A stretch of DNA of 64,000 nucleotides, taken from positions 1,191,001-1,255,000 of the forward strand of contig JACGCM010002198.1 in the NCBI GenBank assembly GCA_014058105.1, given 5' to 3'. The notes below the pieces were generated by a model. That model did no database searches, was not told the DNA's origin, and saw only the letters and a program-made list of their open reading frames with translations. Source of the DNA: Kingdonia uniflora (Eukaryota > Streptophyta > Magnoliopsida > Ranunculales > Circaeasteraceae). The position numbers and the translations under genes are program-made. This document shows positions 1 through 13,154 of this stretch, piece by piece (position 1 is the first letter of the stretch; each line of letters starts with the position of its first letter).

Positions 1-177
1 AAGGAGTAGGAGAGAGAAAAACTAATTTAATGATTTGCATGGGTGTAATGATGAAAGAGTGTATTACTCTAAAAGGTATGAGTGGACTGACATGAGCAGT
101 AGAAAGGATGCCTCGATTGAAAAACTGAGGGTGGCTAACACGAGTCCTCATAACTACCAACGGTTCAAAAAAAACTA

Positions 178-185
178 TATAAATA
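178..185 (+). promoter_or_regulatory. TATA box of the antisense gene
   Basis: TATAAATA lies just before a pyrimidine-rich leader and about 230 bp before a conserved splice donor at 417. The related copy has TATAAA at 40544 in the same relative place, which suggests a real plus-strand promoter inside a minus-strand element. Confidence 0.5.
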
Positions 186-3100
186 ACCCCTCCCTCTCTT
201 CTTTAAAACTTTTATAGAAAATAGAGAGACGGACATCTAGAGAGAAAAAAAAATCTGATTGCAAAGTCATTGTTGAGAAAAACCCAGAGTTGAATCATCA
301 TTTGTAGAGGGGTGAGGAAATTATGGTCTTGAAAGAGGATAATCATCTTCTATCACCAAAGCCCACTGTAAAAATGGAGTGGTTCACTGTACCGGATTCA
401 TCCTCAGCCGTTGAAGGTTAGTGTTGTGTGCGAATTCTTTTTATTATGTAATTTGATGTTCTATTTTTGTTTGTAAGGATTCTTTTTTTTTCTTATTTAA
501 ATTTTAAAAAGTTTACTATATTTGGGAATTGTTTGTTTTGTACTGTTTAAGGAAAAAATGGTTTTATGAAATATGCTATTTTTCCTTGTTTTAGTGATAA
601 ATACCGTAGAGATATGAAAATAATATATTGTATAGTGTATGTTTTTTTTATATATATGAAGCATAACAATCAAGGGAAAATATAGAAGTTGACTAAAATT
701 TCTGAACCTTGATGTAGGTGTAGATGCGTACAAAAGAACTTAGAAATAGACTTCCTTCTTTTTCAAGCTCTTCGTTCAAGATGGATACTTCCACCTCGGG
801 TCATTCGATCGCTGAAGAAAATGTAGGATGTGAGGGTGAGATCAACTCAGAGAAAAGTGAAAGGGAGGAATAGCTCGAGTTTGTAGACTTCCCTGGTAAT
901 CTCCATCGCTATCCTGTGGGGTTAGATATGTTTAAGGAATTTTGTATATATAGAAGTAGCATAGTTGGTGTATGGGGAGGTGTGATGGAGATTGGTGGGA
1001 GATCTTTTAGGGGGTATTCTGACGGGAAAAGGGGTAATGGTACATTCTAAGGGTTATGGTACGTTACTCTTGCTGCCTGATTTGGAGTATAAGAAAATCC
1101 GTAGGAAGATTCTAGTGTCCGTTTACCTTGAGTACTTCAATGGGAACTTGGGAGGTGATTTGGATTGGGGTTTTCTTTGTTACCTCGCCCAGTTCGAATA
1201 TGGGTTAGTAGTTCCTTTAAGAAATATTAATAAAGATATCATGAATGAGATCGAGGCGTATCCTACCTAGCTAAATGGAAATATATGTGGGAGGTGATCA
1301 ATGTTTGTGAGAATTTAAATAGGAGGTGCGCCCGTGAGGGGAATAAGAGAAGATTAACTTCTTCAGATGTTTTGAAATGTTATAATGTAAAATACTTCAC
1401 CTCTACTAGGGGTGCTTACTTCACTTCTAGCTTGGCCCGACCCTAATTTTTTTACCTAAATTATGCTGTAAGAGTATGGAATGATAATTTTATATGGGTG
1501 AAAGGCGAGTGTCTCTAGCGAGCAGACGAGGACTCCCTGGCTCTTACATATAAATATTTTAGGAAACGTAAGTAAATCTGACTGACTTTAAACTATATCA
1601 ATTTATTGTGCTCTATTTGTTTTTGAAAATATATTATATTATGCAGATCCTCAGTCTATTATTAGGAGAGAAGAATTCTTGATTAATATAGTAGCTCAAG
1701 AGGAAGCCGAGCTGGAAGTAGTATTGGGCGAGCTTAAGATTAGCAGGAACAAGAGAGTTAATAAAAAAATTGTTAAAGTTTAGAAGTCACAAGTAAAGAG
1801 AAAAATGGCAGGTAACAGTTCATTGTCTGGGGTTGTTCCAGTGGCTGCGGACAAACCAGTGGCCAAGGCCTTATCATTGCTCACATTTGGAAAATCTCTC
1901 CCCCTGGCCACGAAGTCATGGGCTGTAGGAGCCAATTCAGGCAACACAAACCGAAACACCCCGAAGAGATATCTAAAGAGTTCAGTTTCGACCTCTGTGA
2001 TCGTATATCGTACAAAGGTCCAGAGTTTGCCAAAAAGGAGGAAACAGGAGGAGATCCCTCCACCTATTTTACATGAGTTAAAGGAAGATGTTGTGATTTT
2101 GACCAATGAGGATGATCTTTTCATTCTGTAAAACAAGTTGAGGCTTGCTGCTCGGGAGGACGCTGGAGGGTTAAGTATCGTTGTTAAAATTGAGTTGTTT
2201 AGGGAAAGTTACAACTTGAACTATTTGTGTTGATTTAAAAAAGGCGAACTTGATTTTTGTAACTCATTTTTGTATAGGTGCTGTGCATTCTGAAAGGAAC
2301 TTAACGAGCTATACGCCACAAATGAGGCCTTAAAGAAAGAGCTCACTAAGGAGAAAAATGCGTCATATGTAGCAGCCCTAATTATTACACGCACAGAGTC
2401 TCAGGTTAGAATATATAAAAAACTTAGTGACGATCACTGGAGAGATTTATGTGCAACTCGTTTAGGATGGGTCAAAGATAAAATATAGAGGGACAAAGTA
2501 GTTAGAAAAGATAGGAGTAGGTACTTGAAATTTTGGCATTTCCTCCCTGGTAGTATTAGAGAAAATACTCCAAAAGTGACTTAAGACCTTATGGAGTTGA
2601 CACTCTATTTAGAAGCTCAGATAGATAGTGAGAGAGGGTTAAAAGAAGCGTACCTTAAAGTATTTGAAAACCAAGGTATTTTCCCAGATCACGATAATAT
2701 AAGTCGTATGGCCACCATGGCAAGGAATCTACATAGCTTAAAAGCTAAAGAAGTGTCAGCACATGCTTGCGCGTCAATGATCTATATATGACTTTACTGA
2801 AATATCTGTAATTGCTTTATGTGAACTACTCTGATGTACTAACTGTGTTTAGATGAGAAATATATAGATTGTATAATTTTCAAGTTTTACAATGAGAAGT
2901 CAAACTGTTGTACAGGTCGAGTTAGAAACTGTGTGAGGTTGGGAGAAAATGCTCTCTAACATAAATAAAAAATTGAATTTTGATTTAGACTAGAGTCGTG
3001 AATTGTGGGAAAAAATTACCGACCTTAATATGAAAATGGAGGTAAACATGGTTGAGTTACAAAAAGCTGTGGAAAAAATGAAGCCAAACTGGTTAGCGTT

Positions 3101-4020
3101 CAAGCTGAGTTGGTGTGTACTCAAAGTAAGGTGGAGAAGTTGAATAGCACGCTAAAGAGAAGGGAGGATAGCATTAAAATTGCACAAAGTTGTGTTAATA
3201 CACTTGATAAATGGGTAAGAAATTAGAAAGTGAAGTATTAACAGCTCGCAGAAGTTGGATAAAAGTGGTAGAGAGACTGAAGTAGAAGAGTTGAGATGTG
3301 GATCACGCTCAATATCGTATCAGAGGGTTAGAGGCGGAAGCAAAGGATTTAAAAGGGAATCTCAATAATTTTTGGGATTAATTGAGGGAGAAGAAGGTTG
3401 AAGCAAAAACTTTAATCGAACAGATAGGGACATCGGAGGCCGATCTGGCAAAATCCCAGACAAGTGACGTGTTCTTGCATAAAATAATACAAAAGTTGGA
3501 GGCAGATCTTTTAGAATCTGAACGGGAGCTTAAGGGAGAGATCAATGAGATATTGTACAATTGGAGTAGACTGGATAAAGCAATGGAGATGATGAGGAAG
3601 ATTAACAAGTTCACGACAGTGATGGAAGCTCGTCATGCTCAGGTAGTCTCTAAAACTTCCAGCAAACAAAGTCGTTGTAGCAAGTTGAAAAGATTACTAA
3701 AGGAAGCCAGGGCAAAGATTGTGAGCTTGCAATACCTAATAGGGAGAATGGCTCATGAAAAAAAGATGGCAGCAGTGCTCGCATATTTTGCGAGTGAAAT
3801 TAAGATAATTGAAAAGGAGATAGATAATATACATGATAAGATGATTGCTCAAGGCGTACAATGTAAGATTAAATTAATTCGGTCAGAATATTTGGAACAT
3901 TTTGTATTTGACCTTGGTACGCCACCCAAGAAATGGCTAATCAGGGTAAGGAGATTCCTCCAGGTAGAGCATCGGAATTCAGAGCTTTGGCTGATACATC
4001 AAAGCGTTTCTGTATGGTAG
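186..4020 (+). pseudogene. Antisense coiled-coil gene of the Tat element (copy 1), broken
   Basis: This is a plus-strand, intron-containing gene that matches the one at 40550-44009. Exon 1 ends at 416 before GTTAG. Exon 2 opens at about 724, with ATGCG straight after the acceptor TAG. Conserved pieces include GFLCYLAQFEYGL near 1165-1210, LTLYLEAQIDSERGLKEAYL at about 2597-2656, and a long coiled-coil segment (3382-4020) with YFASEIKIIEKEI, which corresponds to FYGGELERVENKF in the other copy. Several stops and frameshifts (for example TAG at about 870 and TAA before 3382) separate the pieces. No enzyme motif is visible. Its role is unknown; the family resembles the coiled-coil extra ORFs of Tat elements often labelled putative gypsy-type transposon proteins. 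Confidence 0.6.
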
Positions 4021-4516
4021 ATGTTTGGATAGAGTAAAGCTAGTTTTACCTTTTGCTTTATCTTATAAGATTTTAGTAGATAAAGATTTATATATATAGT
4101 AAACAGTAATATAGGAAAAATTTAAAAGTTTTTATTGATGAGAACAGAATGTACAAACTGTTTGGAGATTAAATATCACTTTTGGACTGTAAAGAACAAT
4201 ATTAGATGTATCTTCTTTTTTTTATAAGCATTTTTTTAATTGCAAAATGATAAGTAACATTACAAAAGGAGGACTACGAGCCTTGACTCTAATGCCAAGT
4301 GCTCAAAAATACCGCCTATTTCTGAATTACAGCTACCACCAATTTATCTTGAATTAGGGCAGCTCTAGTGTGGCTTTGTAGTAAAACCATAGTCCAGTAT
4401 ACCCTTGTAATTTGCCCACTTCCCAGCTTTGCAAAGCTGTCGGCGCTGCCGCTGGCCTCTCTGAAAATATGACATAACCAAACAACCAACTCTGCGCCAT
4501 GAGAAAGAATGTCCTG

Positions 4517-7500
4517 TCAAACTCCTTTGTATTTTGGGGACACCATACCCACGTTGTTGTACCTATTTGCGATCATGAGCAAATCAACCTCTATAACTAG
4601 GGGGTACGAGTTGTATTTCTTACATCTTTGTAAACCAATAAGCAGAACATAGAGTTCTGTTGTGTTGTTCAAACCAAGACCTAGCCCCACGAAGTATGCA
4701 TATACTAGGTTGCCGTTATGATCCCTTACCACACCATCACAGCCACTCAAGATAGTGATTCCTCTTGCTGATCCATCTATATTGAGCTTATACATATTTA
4801 ACATGGGTTCGAGCTGAAGAATTTCCAGATTATTCGAGCTATTTTGCTGTGAACCAGCAGGTGATCGGTGGTTTCGATATGTCCCGTGGGGTAGCAGATA
4901 CACTTGGATGGGAAGCATATCAAGATTTGAATGAGGCTGTCAACTGTTACGACACCATTCCATAGCTTCTAGCTGAACACTTGCACTTTCTTCAGGAGTA
5001 CCGCATGCCAAATCTAATCCGCCCGGCAGAATAATAGGTCCTTGGTTCTCCAGAAGTTCCAAGCTGATTTCGGGGTGAAGCTGTCGTCAATAGACTCAGC
5101 CCATATCGGTTAATCCTCTTCCTCCCGAAGCTTAAACTTGTGAGTTAGCGAGTCCACCAAAGTGGCCGGTAACTCAGCCTGTAAACTCTACCAGTACCAG
5201 ACTCCGTTTTCATCCAGAACCTCATTTACTTTAATCAATTGATGTATGTTTGTAGCTTTGCAATCACATAAAGCCCCATTTCCAATCAAATCCTCAAACC
5301 AAAAGCTGATGTCTCCCTTGCCCAACACCCAGGTGGTGTTTGCCTTGACCATTTCGATCAGACCATAGATTCCCTTCCAGAGGTCGGATATACTTACTCT
5401 TAAAAAAATTACTCCACATGGACTGTTTGTAGAGTATGTGCCAACATTTTTTTAATAGAAAGTTATCCTTTATGTCCCTGAGATTATGGATACCAAGCCC
5501 ACCTTCATCTTTTGATCTGCAAATCGTGTCCCAAGCCACCCATTTCCGCTTTGGATGTCCGCCATAGCTTCCCCAGAAAAAATTAGCAAACATCATTTCT
5601 AACCTCTTAAAGATGGTTTTAGGAACATACGAGCTAGAGAGTAAGTAAATAGTCATGGAGTTCAATACATGGTTTATAAGAATTAGTTTACCTCCTACCG
5701 ATAAAAGCTTCCCCTTCCAGCCTTCGATTTTCATTTGAACTCTTCTGATGAGACTATCGAAATGAGCTATCCACATTCTCCCGTAGCATATTGGAGTCCT
5801 GAGGTATAGGAGGGGAAAAGTCCCCATTTGAATGCCACAGTGAGTCTGAATGATCGCTTTTCTAGTTGCTGAAGTGGAGTGATGGATAAAGATCCCACTT
5901 TAAGCTTTGTTAATTTTCTGCCCAGAACATGCCTAATATCTCCGGAGAAATTCCATAAGTCCTGCAATAGAAGATTTGCCACCATTCAGGAACACAATAA
6001 AGTTATCCACATATATAAATGAGTTATGTCCATACACCCTCTGGGTACCTTGATGAAGCTAATCTTGCCATCTGTAAACAATTTTGAAAGACCTCTGGAG
6101 AGCACTTCTTCAGTTAGAATAAACATGAACGGATAGAGAGGGTCACCTTATCGTAAACCCCTAGAAGACTTGAAGTAGCCTTTAACCACCCCTTGTAAGA
6201 CTACTGCGAACCACGGGGTTTCCACACATTAAGCAATAAGAGCCACTCATCGCTCGCAGAAACCAAACCTTAGCAGAACCGCTCTTAAGAATTTCCAATC
6301 CAACCTGTCGTATGCTTTGTACATATCTATCTTGATCATAAAATTACCCCCTCTAGTCTTTCTTCCAAGTTCTCCCACCATTTCCTGGGCCAAGGTGATG
6401 GTCTTACTAATGTCCTTGCCATACACATGCTCCTTGATTACCAGAGATTAGCTTAGGCAAGATAGAGCTGAGTCATGATGCTATGATCTTCGTGAAAATT
6501 TTGTACACCACAAAACATAAATTGATGGGTTTGTAATCATTTAATCCTTCAGGTTTCTCAACTTTAGGGATTAGAGTGATAAACGAGGTCGTGTAGGTTT
6601 GAGGCAGCGGGGCGCCATTGAAAAATTCTTTGACTGCCCCATATAGGTCATCTTTAATTGTCCCCCTCGTGGTTAAGAAAAAACACGACGTGAAACCATC
6701 ACAACCCGGCGTGCTATCAATTGGAATAGAAAGTAAACTTTCCCTTACCTCCTCCAAGGTTGGTATAGCTAGAAGCATCGAGTTATCGAACTCTATAACC
6801 AGCTTGGGGATGCAATCTAACAGTTTCACATCAACAACCACCTCTTCTGCAGTCAGTAGTGTCGAGCAGTGGGCAATAACAGCCTCATGGATAGCTCCCA
6901 TATCATGTATGATAGATCCATCTGGTATGCTGAAAGTGGATAAAGCTGAGAACTTCTTGTTGACCTAGGCGAACTTGTAAAAGAATGACGTGTCGTTATC
7001 CCCCGCCTCCAACCAACAAATCCAAGATTGCTCCCTTCAAAGCATCTCTTCCTTATCTAGTATGTCAGCATGTGAAGCTTGAACTGCAGCCAGCTCTTGG
7101 CCTATGACATTATCCCAACCATCCTGTAATCAGAAATCGAGATCCGTAATTCTTTCTTGTAATTGAACAATGTTCTGATCGATTCACCCAAAGGTTTCCG
7201 CATTCCAGATTTTGAGGGCCTATTTAACCTTCTTCAGCTTGAACATTAGTGATAAGAGGTAGTTGCCGTATACTCCGTCCAACCAGTTTGATTTGGTAAG
7301 ATTAGCGAAACCTTTGTAGAGAGACCACATCTTAAGGAACATGAATGAGCGAGGTCCGCCGTACCTCTCATCCTTAAGTTTGAAGAGGTGCGGAGCATGA
7401 TCGGAACAGACCCTATCCAAGTACTGCACTTCATTACTGGGAAGATCGATAAGAAATTTGAATTGTAAAAAGTCTTGTCAAGCCTCGCATACACTCTCTA

Positions 7501-8065
7501 GCTACCCTATTAATTATTATACCAAGTGTATTTAGACCCGATAAACTCAGTCTCTAACAGCCCTGAGATTTACACCATGCATTCAAAGTTTCAAAGTGCT
7601 GCTGGACAGGTGCCCGTGTACTCAGTTTCTCAGCGACAGAACGTATTGAATTGAAATCACCGTCTACCATCCATGCTCCTCTAACTGAGTTAGACAAAAG
7701 TAAAATATCATCCCACAGTTCCTTCTTTTCGCTCAGACTGCATTTAGCATAAATGAAAGTGATGTCCATCGTCCACGTCTTATTATAATATACATTACAG
7801 TGTAGAAATTGATTTGAGGTGCTAATAAAATCAACTCAAAAACTACTCAGCCACATAACCCAAATTTTTCTATTATAACTTGTATTAGAGAGACTGGAAA
7901 AAAAATTATTCTTCTAGTAACATGTTCTAACTGATCAACAGAAAGAAAAAGTTCAAGCAAAACTATAATTACTATCCTGTGAAGCTTTAAAAGCTTTTTA
8001 AGATGATTCACAGTCTTATTGTTTCCTATACCCCAACAGTTCCAGACTAAGAGTAAATCCTGCAT
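4517..8065 (-). pseudogene. LINE ORF2: endonuclease, reverse transcriptase and RNase H, dead
   Basis: The frame opens at 8065 with the endonuclease start (VWNCWGIGN). GDFN at about 7660 is the endonuclease active-site region. RT motifs follow at 6901-6473 (STPGCDGF, ITLIPKVEKPEGLNDYKPI). The catalytic box near 6020 reads FIYVDNF where the family has YADD, so the second aspartate is asparagine. The C-terminal RT and connection region spans 5985-5294 (WKGKLLSVGGKLILI, GGLGIHNL). RNase H spans 4804-4517 (KLNIDGSARG, TTELYVLLIGL, VIEVDLLMI). Multiple frameshifts and stops interrupt the frame. The altered catalytic box alone should abolish reverse transcription. Confidence 0.8.
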
Positions 8066-9379
8066 CTAAATGTTGGGGCTTGGTGGTTTTGAGTGACTCC
8101 TAGTAATCATACTAAGAGGCACAAATGCTGGATTCCTTCTGGCCTTCCTCGCTGATGTCTTCCAGCCATCTAATACTTTTGAGTCAGAGTAGAAACCTCT
8201 AGTACTCTTGTTGGAGTTGTGATTATCACCAGAAGTTCTGACCGCAGTTTGCTCCTCCTTGTCTTTGTATATTTGAGGAGCTAGTCCGTCATCCCCAACC
8301 TCCTCTTGGATCTGGTTATGTATCCCCTGCTCCTCGGTTGTTGTGGTGGATTGGATCATAACATTATTTCCCGACTGTACTGCAACTGATGCACCTTCAG
8401 CATGCATATCAGTTGCAGCGTCTGTGTGTTTCTCCCCATTAATCTTAACTGGTTTGTGTGTCAGCTTATTCATAATAGCATTAACCCTTGATGTCTTTGG
8501 GGCCTGTTTCTTTCTATCCATCTTGATATGTTCTTCAACAAGAATCGGGTGCTTTCTTGTGCAGCGTGGAAGCTCATGCCCAAGCAAAGAGCAGTGTGAA
8601 CAAAATTTTGGATATCTTTCATACGTGATCTCATGCATGAAACCCCCATATTTCCTGTGAATCGACAACCTCGACGGTAGTGGTTTAGAAAGATCCATCT
8701 CCACGCAAACCCTGGCTCTGTGAGGTCTCGTAAGGTGCTTGGTGGCGTCGTCGATCGAAACAAATCTGCCCATGAGACCAGCCTGAAACTTCAGGAAACC
8801 AGGGTTAAAATAACATAGCTTTAAACCCCTAAATTGTACCCATACCGATACAATTGGTGAATCCTTCTTCGGATCAAAATGATAGGACCATCTGGTAAGG
8901 GTAAAATGTGAACCCCTTACTTGATAGGACTCCCTAGACATGGCCTTGACCACGCCCTTCTCCGACAACATCATGATCATGATGTTATGATAATCAAACC
9001 CCCCGACGATCGGGGTCTTGAGAAATCCCCAGTTGTCTCAGATATTAACCCTAATGTCATCCAAAGAGGGACGACCTCCATTGAATTTCATCACCAGCGT
9101 GATGGAAAGAGTTGTCTCAGCCTTAGCAACATCGTAGGGTGAGAAAGAAATGGTTGGGCAACCATCTTTATGTGAAAACCTAGCCTCAGGGAGGAACTCC
9201 TCAAGGATCAGCTTGGACGCAACTGAAGTAACACTGACGTACGACTTGACAGTTGGGAAGGGGGGAGGGAGGAGGTAGTGTCGAAGGCGACAACAACCGT
9301 AGAGGTAGTGGATGGGACAGTGATAGGAGGAGAGGAAGGCAGTACACTCAAAGCCATGAGATTTGGAGAGAAGATACAA
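8066..9379 (-). pseudogene. LINE ORF1: gag-like RNA-binding protein with CCHC knuckle
   Basis: The N-terminal part (9379-9038) carries the pattern of plant LINE ORF1/DUF4283 proteins, ending in LVMKFNGGRPSLDDIRV. After a stop and frame change near 9030 the protein continues (8980-8066) with VWVQFRGL, RARVCVEMDLSKPLP and a zinc knuckle CSHCSLLGHELPRC (CX2CX4HX4C), then a low-complexity tail. Such proteins bind LINE RNA. The break between the two halves makes this copy non-functional. Confidence 0.75.
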
Positions 9380-9530
9380 AAAGAGTAGAAAAGGGCAGAA
9401 AAAAGACTTGTCGAGAGAAGATGTTGAATAATGAAGAGTAAAATAGAAGGAAACTCAAACAAAAAAGGGTGGAATCCCTAGAAACCCTAATGGCAGCTAG
9501 GGCTTGGGGAGGGAGGGGGAAACCCAAGAG

Positions 9531-10950
9531 GATAGATAAATAAGACTTTTATTTGATATCCTAATGACTTTCTCTGTCATGAGGTAGTAGGATCCCAAGC
9601 CAGTTTGACCAACTATGAGAAATGGACCCTCCCAATTTTTTGCGAGCTTTCTGGCATTTAACTCCATTCTGTTTTTGAGGATTTTGCAAAGTACTAAGTC
9701 ATCGATTTTGAACTGTCGATTCTGAACTCTTCTGTTACATGAATTGGCTAGCATATGATGATATCGACCCAGGCTGTCAACAGCTCGAGCTCTCATTTTG
9801 TCTATCCAGTTCATATTGCAGGATAGTTCATGCTCATTTTCTTCATCAGTGAGTTCGTAATCTTTGACGGGATGGTGATATTCTGCTGGGATGACGGCTT
9901 TGGTTCTATGAACTAGTAGGAAAGAGAAACACCATGTTGATTGTCTTGGTATTATATGGTAGGCCCACAATACATGTGGTAGTTCCCCTATTAAATTACC
10001 CTTCTTCTCTGATTGTAGTCTCTCCTTGAGTCCATCTACTATGGTTTTGCTCATGATTTTGGCTTGCCAATTTTCTTAGGGGTAGTATGGATTTGAGGGT
10101 AAATGAATGATGTTGTATTTGCTTAGAAATGCCACCACCTTTATCTAACAAACTGTGGGCCGTTATCAATCTGAATCAAGTAGGGGCAACCAAATCTTGT
10201 GATAATATGTTCCCAGATAAATGAGATGACTTCTTCTTCTCGGGTGCGACAAAGGGGAATTGCTTTTGCCCACTTTATAAAATAATTTGTTGCTACGAGT
10301 AAAAACTTTCGGTTAACCAAAGTGTTTAGGAATTCTCTTACGAGATCGAGTGTCCACCTCTTGAAAGGTTAGAATACTTTATTAGCTCGAGTGTAGGCGC
10401 CCGTATTTTGTTACCATGTCGCTGACATGCGTCATATTTTTATAAGTATTCTTCTGCCTACTTTCTCATTCCAGGACAGAGTACTCCTTGTATAATTGCT
10501 CTGTTTGCAAGAGATCATTCGGCAGCATGGGAGCCACAAGTCCCATCATGTAAATCCTTGAGTATTCTGCCAGCTTCTTATTTTAAAAGGCATTTGAGAT
10601 AAGGTCCAGTCACTAATCTTCTATACAGATCGCCTTCCTATAGTGTAAAATGCTTAGAGTTTTTAATTAATTATTTGTGCACCTTCGAATCTTCTAGAAG
10701 TGGCCCATCACATTGATTCTTTGTGCCTATATTTATGAGGAAAGATTTTCGCCAATCGTCTTCCTTCTCTTTATCTCCCCCAGTGTTGATCACGCATATC
10801 ATCGGGAGATCAATGTTGGGGGTTGATAATACTTTAATTTGGAGGTATCTTGCTTCTGTACCCAAGACCCCGGTTAAGCAAGCCAAGGAATCGGCATGGC
10901 GATTCTCCCCACGAGGTAAATAATCGAGAGTAGCTTTTTTAAATCAGCTC
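9531..10950 (-). pseudogene. Tat element integrase, broken
   Basis: Minus-strand remnants of a Ty3-type integrase. A zinc-binding region lies around 10600-10400: a stretch reading HDGTCGSHAAE, then KYDACQRHG. The core is degraded. The C-terminal part (10054-9540) keeps LPHVLWAYHIIPRQST and NWEGPFLIVGQTGLGSYYL, the usual end of this domain. Stops and frame changes separate these blocks. The reading frame is cut at its 3' end by LINE sequence near 9530. Confidence 0.7.
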
Positions 10951-10951
10951 A

Positions 10952-12967
10952 TCAGTCGGCAACTAAGGCCTCATAATCAATCATTTTGCCATACTTTTTA
11001 CACCCCTTAGAGTAGTAATGAACTATCAGCAACGAGTCTGTATAGACCAATAGTTCAGGAACTCCAATTTCTAATGTTATGTCTAAACCATGAATTAATA
11101 ATTTGTATTCTGAGACATTCTTAAATGCTTCAAAGTTTAATCTGATTAACTTCTCGATTCTGTCATTTGAGGGTGTAATCAATACGATTCCCTGACCCTG
11201 CAGATCCTACTGATCCATCTGTAAGAAGTCTCCACCCCTTTATGTGACTCATTTATCGCTTTCTTGGAAGGGCTTTGAACAAATGGCTTTAAAGGTGGAT
11301 CGTCTTCAATTTCTTTTGTTAGATCTGGATCGTGCTCTTCCCAATCTGAATCTTCTACTGGGAAGTCTGCTAAAAAATTAGCCACTACCTTATCTTATCC
11401 CTGAGGTTCTCTGATCGAATTTGATGTTGTACTCCCCCAAACTGACGGACCACTGTTGTATTCTACGTGACTTCTCTTTCTTAGATAGCACGTCCTGAAG
11501 GGGATAGTTTGCCATAACTTTGACTAAATGAGCATAAAAATAGTACTTGAGCTTCAGTAAAGTATTGGCGAGTGTGAGAAGGAGTCTCTCTATCTTAAAA
11601 TATTTTATTTCTACAGATATAAGAGTTTCTCTTATGAAATACACTAGCTTCTAAATTTTTCCTTCTAGCCATAAGAAGACCAAACTGAGAGAGTTTTCTC
11701 TAACGGCGAGGTAAATGATTAATTCCTTATTCTCTATTGGAGTGCTCATTATGGGGGATTTTCTAAGATACGTTTTACGTTCTTAGAAAATAGCTTCACA
11801 TTCTTCTGTCCATTCGATCTCCTCATCCTGTCGACCTTTCCCCTTTTTAGTGGATCCACGAAGCAATATGAACAACCATCGACATCGATCTGAAGACTAA
11901 GAGATGAATTTGTTGATAGATGTAATCTTACCAGTGAGTTTGTGTACATCTTTCTTTATTTATGGAGATAGCATATTGATTAAAACTCGAATATGATCTG
12001 GACCAGTTTCGATTCCTTTCTTGCTGTTGAGGTATCCTAGAAATTTGCCATAGTGTACCCCAAATTGGCATTTATCTGGGTTGAGTTTCATTTTGTATGA
12101 GAGTAAGATGTTGAAAACTATATCGAGATGTGTTATATGGTATTCCTTCTTTAAGCTTTTACAGAGTATATCATCGATGTATACTTCGACTATTTTTCTC
12201 AAATGTTCCTTGAACATACTTGTTACGAGTTTTTTATAGGCTATTCTAGCATTTTTGAGACCGAATGGAATGACTTTGTAACAATAAAGGCCCCTTTCTG
12301 TGATGAATATGGTTTTTCCTCGATCTTCATCTAAGAGAGGTATCTGGTTGTATCCTGAAGTAGCGTCCATCATAGATAATAACTCATACCCCACTAGGGA
12401 GTCCAGAATTTGATAAAATTATAGGAAGAGGAAAACTGTCTTTTGGCATATGTTTGTTAAGATCTGTGAAATCTATACAAACACAGACTTTCCCATTCTT
12501 CTTTGGAACTGCTATAATGTTCGAGATTCAATCTGGGTATTCAGCTTCTCGAATGAATCCAACCACGATCAACTTATCAATTTATATGTTAACCTCATCT
12601 AGAAGACGAGGTAAGGGTATTTTTTTTATTGACTGTTGTAGCTTTATCTCTAATGATTTATTTATGATAAGCTTTAGCTGGGTCAACTCCTAGCATTTTT
12701 GGAAAGTCTAGATGAATACGTCTCTACTTAATTATAAGAATCGCATTAGAGCTTCTTTCCCCTATTGGACAAGCTTGGTACCAATATATGTTCCCATGTT
12801 GTGCCCATCGATCTCAATGTATCATATAGGCTCAACTGTAGAAGGCTGATCCTTAGCGTGACTAGATTTCTATAATTGCTATGAAGCAAATTTATCAGAT
12901 GTATCAAGTATGGCAGATATGGTATTTTCGCAAGAACGGGAGAGTTTTTGACTTCTTTTGATCTCAT
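10952..12967 (-). pseudogene. Tat element RT, RNase H and second RNase H, broken
   Basis: RT is clearest at 12394-11960: LLSMMDATSGYNQIPL, KTIFITERGLYCYKVIPFGL, then the intact catalytic box VEVYIDDIL and NPDKCQFGV. The first RNase H is at 11644-11390 (YFYAHLVKVMANYPL, RRIQQWSVSLGEYNIKFD). The linker ANFLADFPVED follows at about 11385. A second RNase H (11182-10952) shows SEYKLLIHGLDITLEIGV and VYTDSLLIVHYYSKG. Two RNase H domains in series is the Tat-lineage signature. Frameshifts between all blocks show decay, although the YIDD motif itself survives. Confidence 0.75.
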
Positions 12968-13154
12968 AGATGTCGTCGTTGTACTTAAAACAAAATGCCT
13001 GATGGTATGTGGATAAGATCACTTCCATGCTGTTTAACTAACAATGGCCCATTATCCCCAGGTATCAAGATTTTGCATTGATTATAAGAAAGTAAAGTCG
13101 AGAGTGGTGGGTCCAGTAGTGATCGGTAGGATGATCTTTCCTTCTCATTTTTCT

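Larger units (their letters stand above)
4205..9530 (-). mobile_element. LINE (L1/RTE-like, plant type) with EN, RT and RNase H, decayed
   Basis: Minus-strand non-LTR retrotransposon. A poly-T run at about 4215-4223 marks the 3' poly-A tail. The 5' end is near 9530, where a GC-rich leader with CCCTAG motifs meets integrase sequence of the host Tat element. ORF1 (9379-8066) and ORF2 (8065-4517) are both recognisable but broken. The LINE lies between integrase and the antisense gene of the Tat element, so it inserted after that element. I could not find convincing target duplications, so both ends are approximate. Confidence 0.75.

Noticed and set aside
1780..2136. 118-codon minus-strand ORF in the left antisense gene
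   Set aside because: It overlaps a plus-strand frame belonging to the conserved coiled-coil gene and has no motif of its own.
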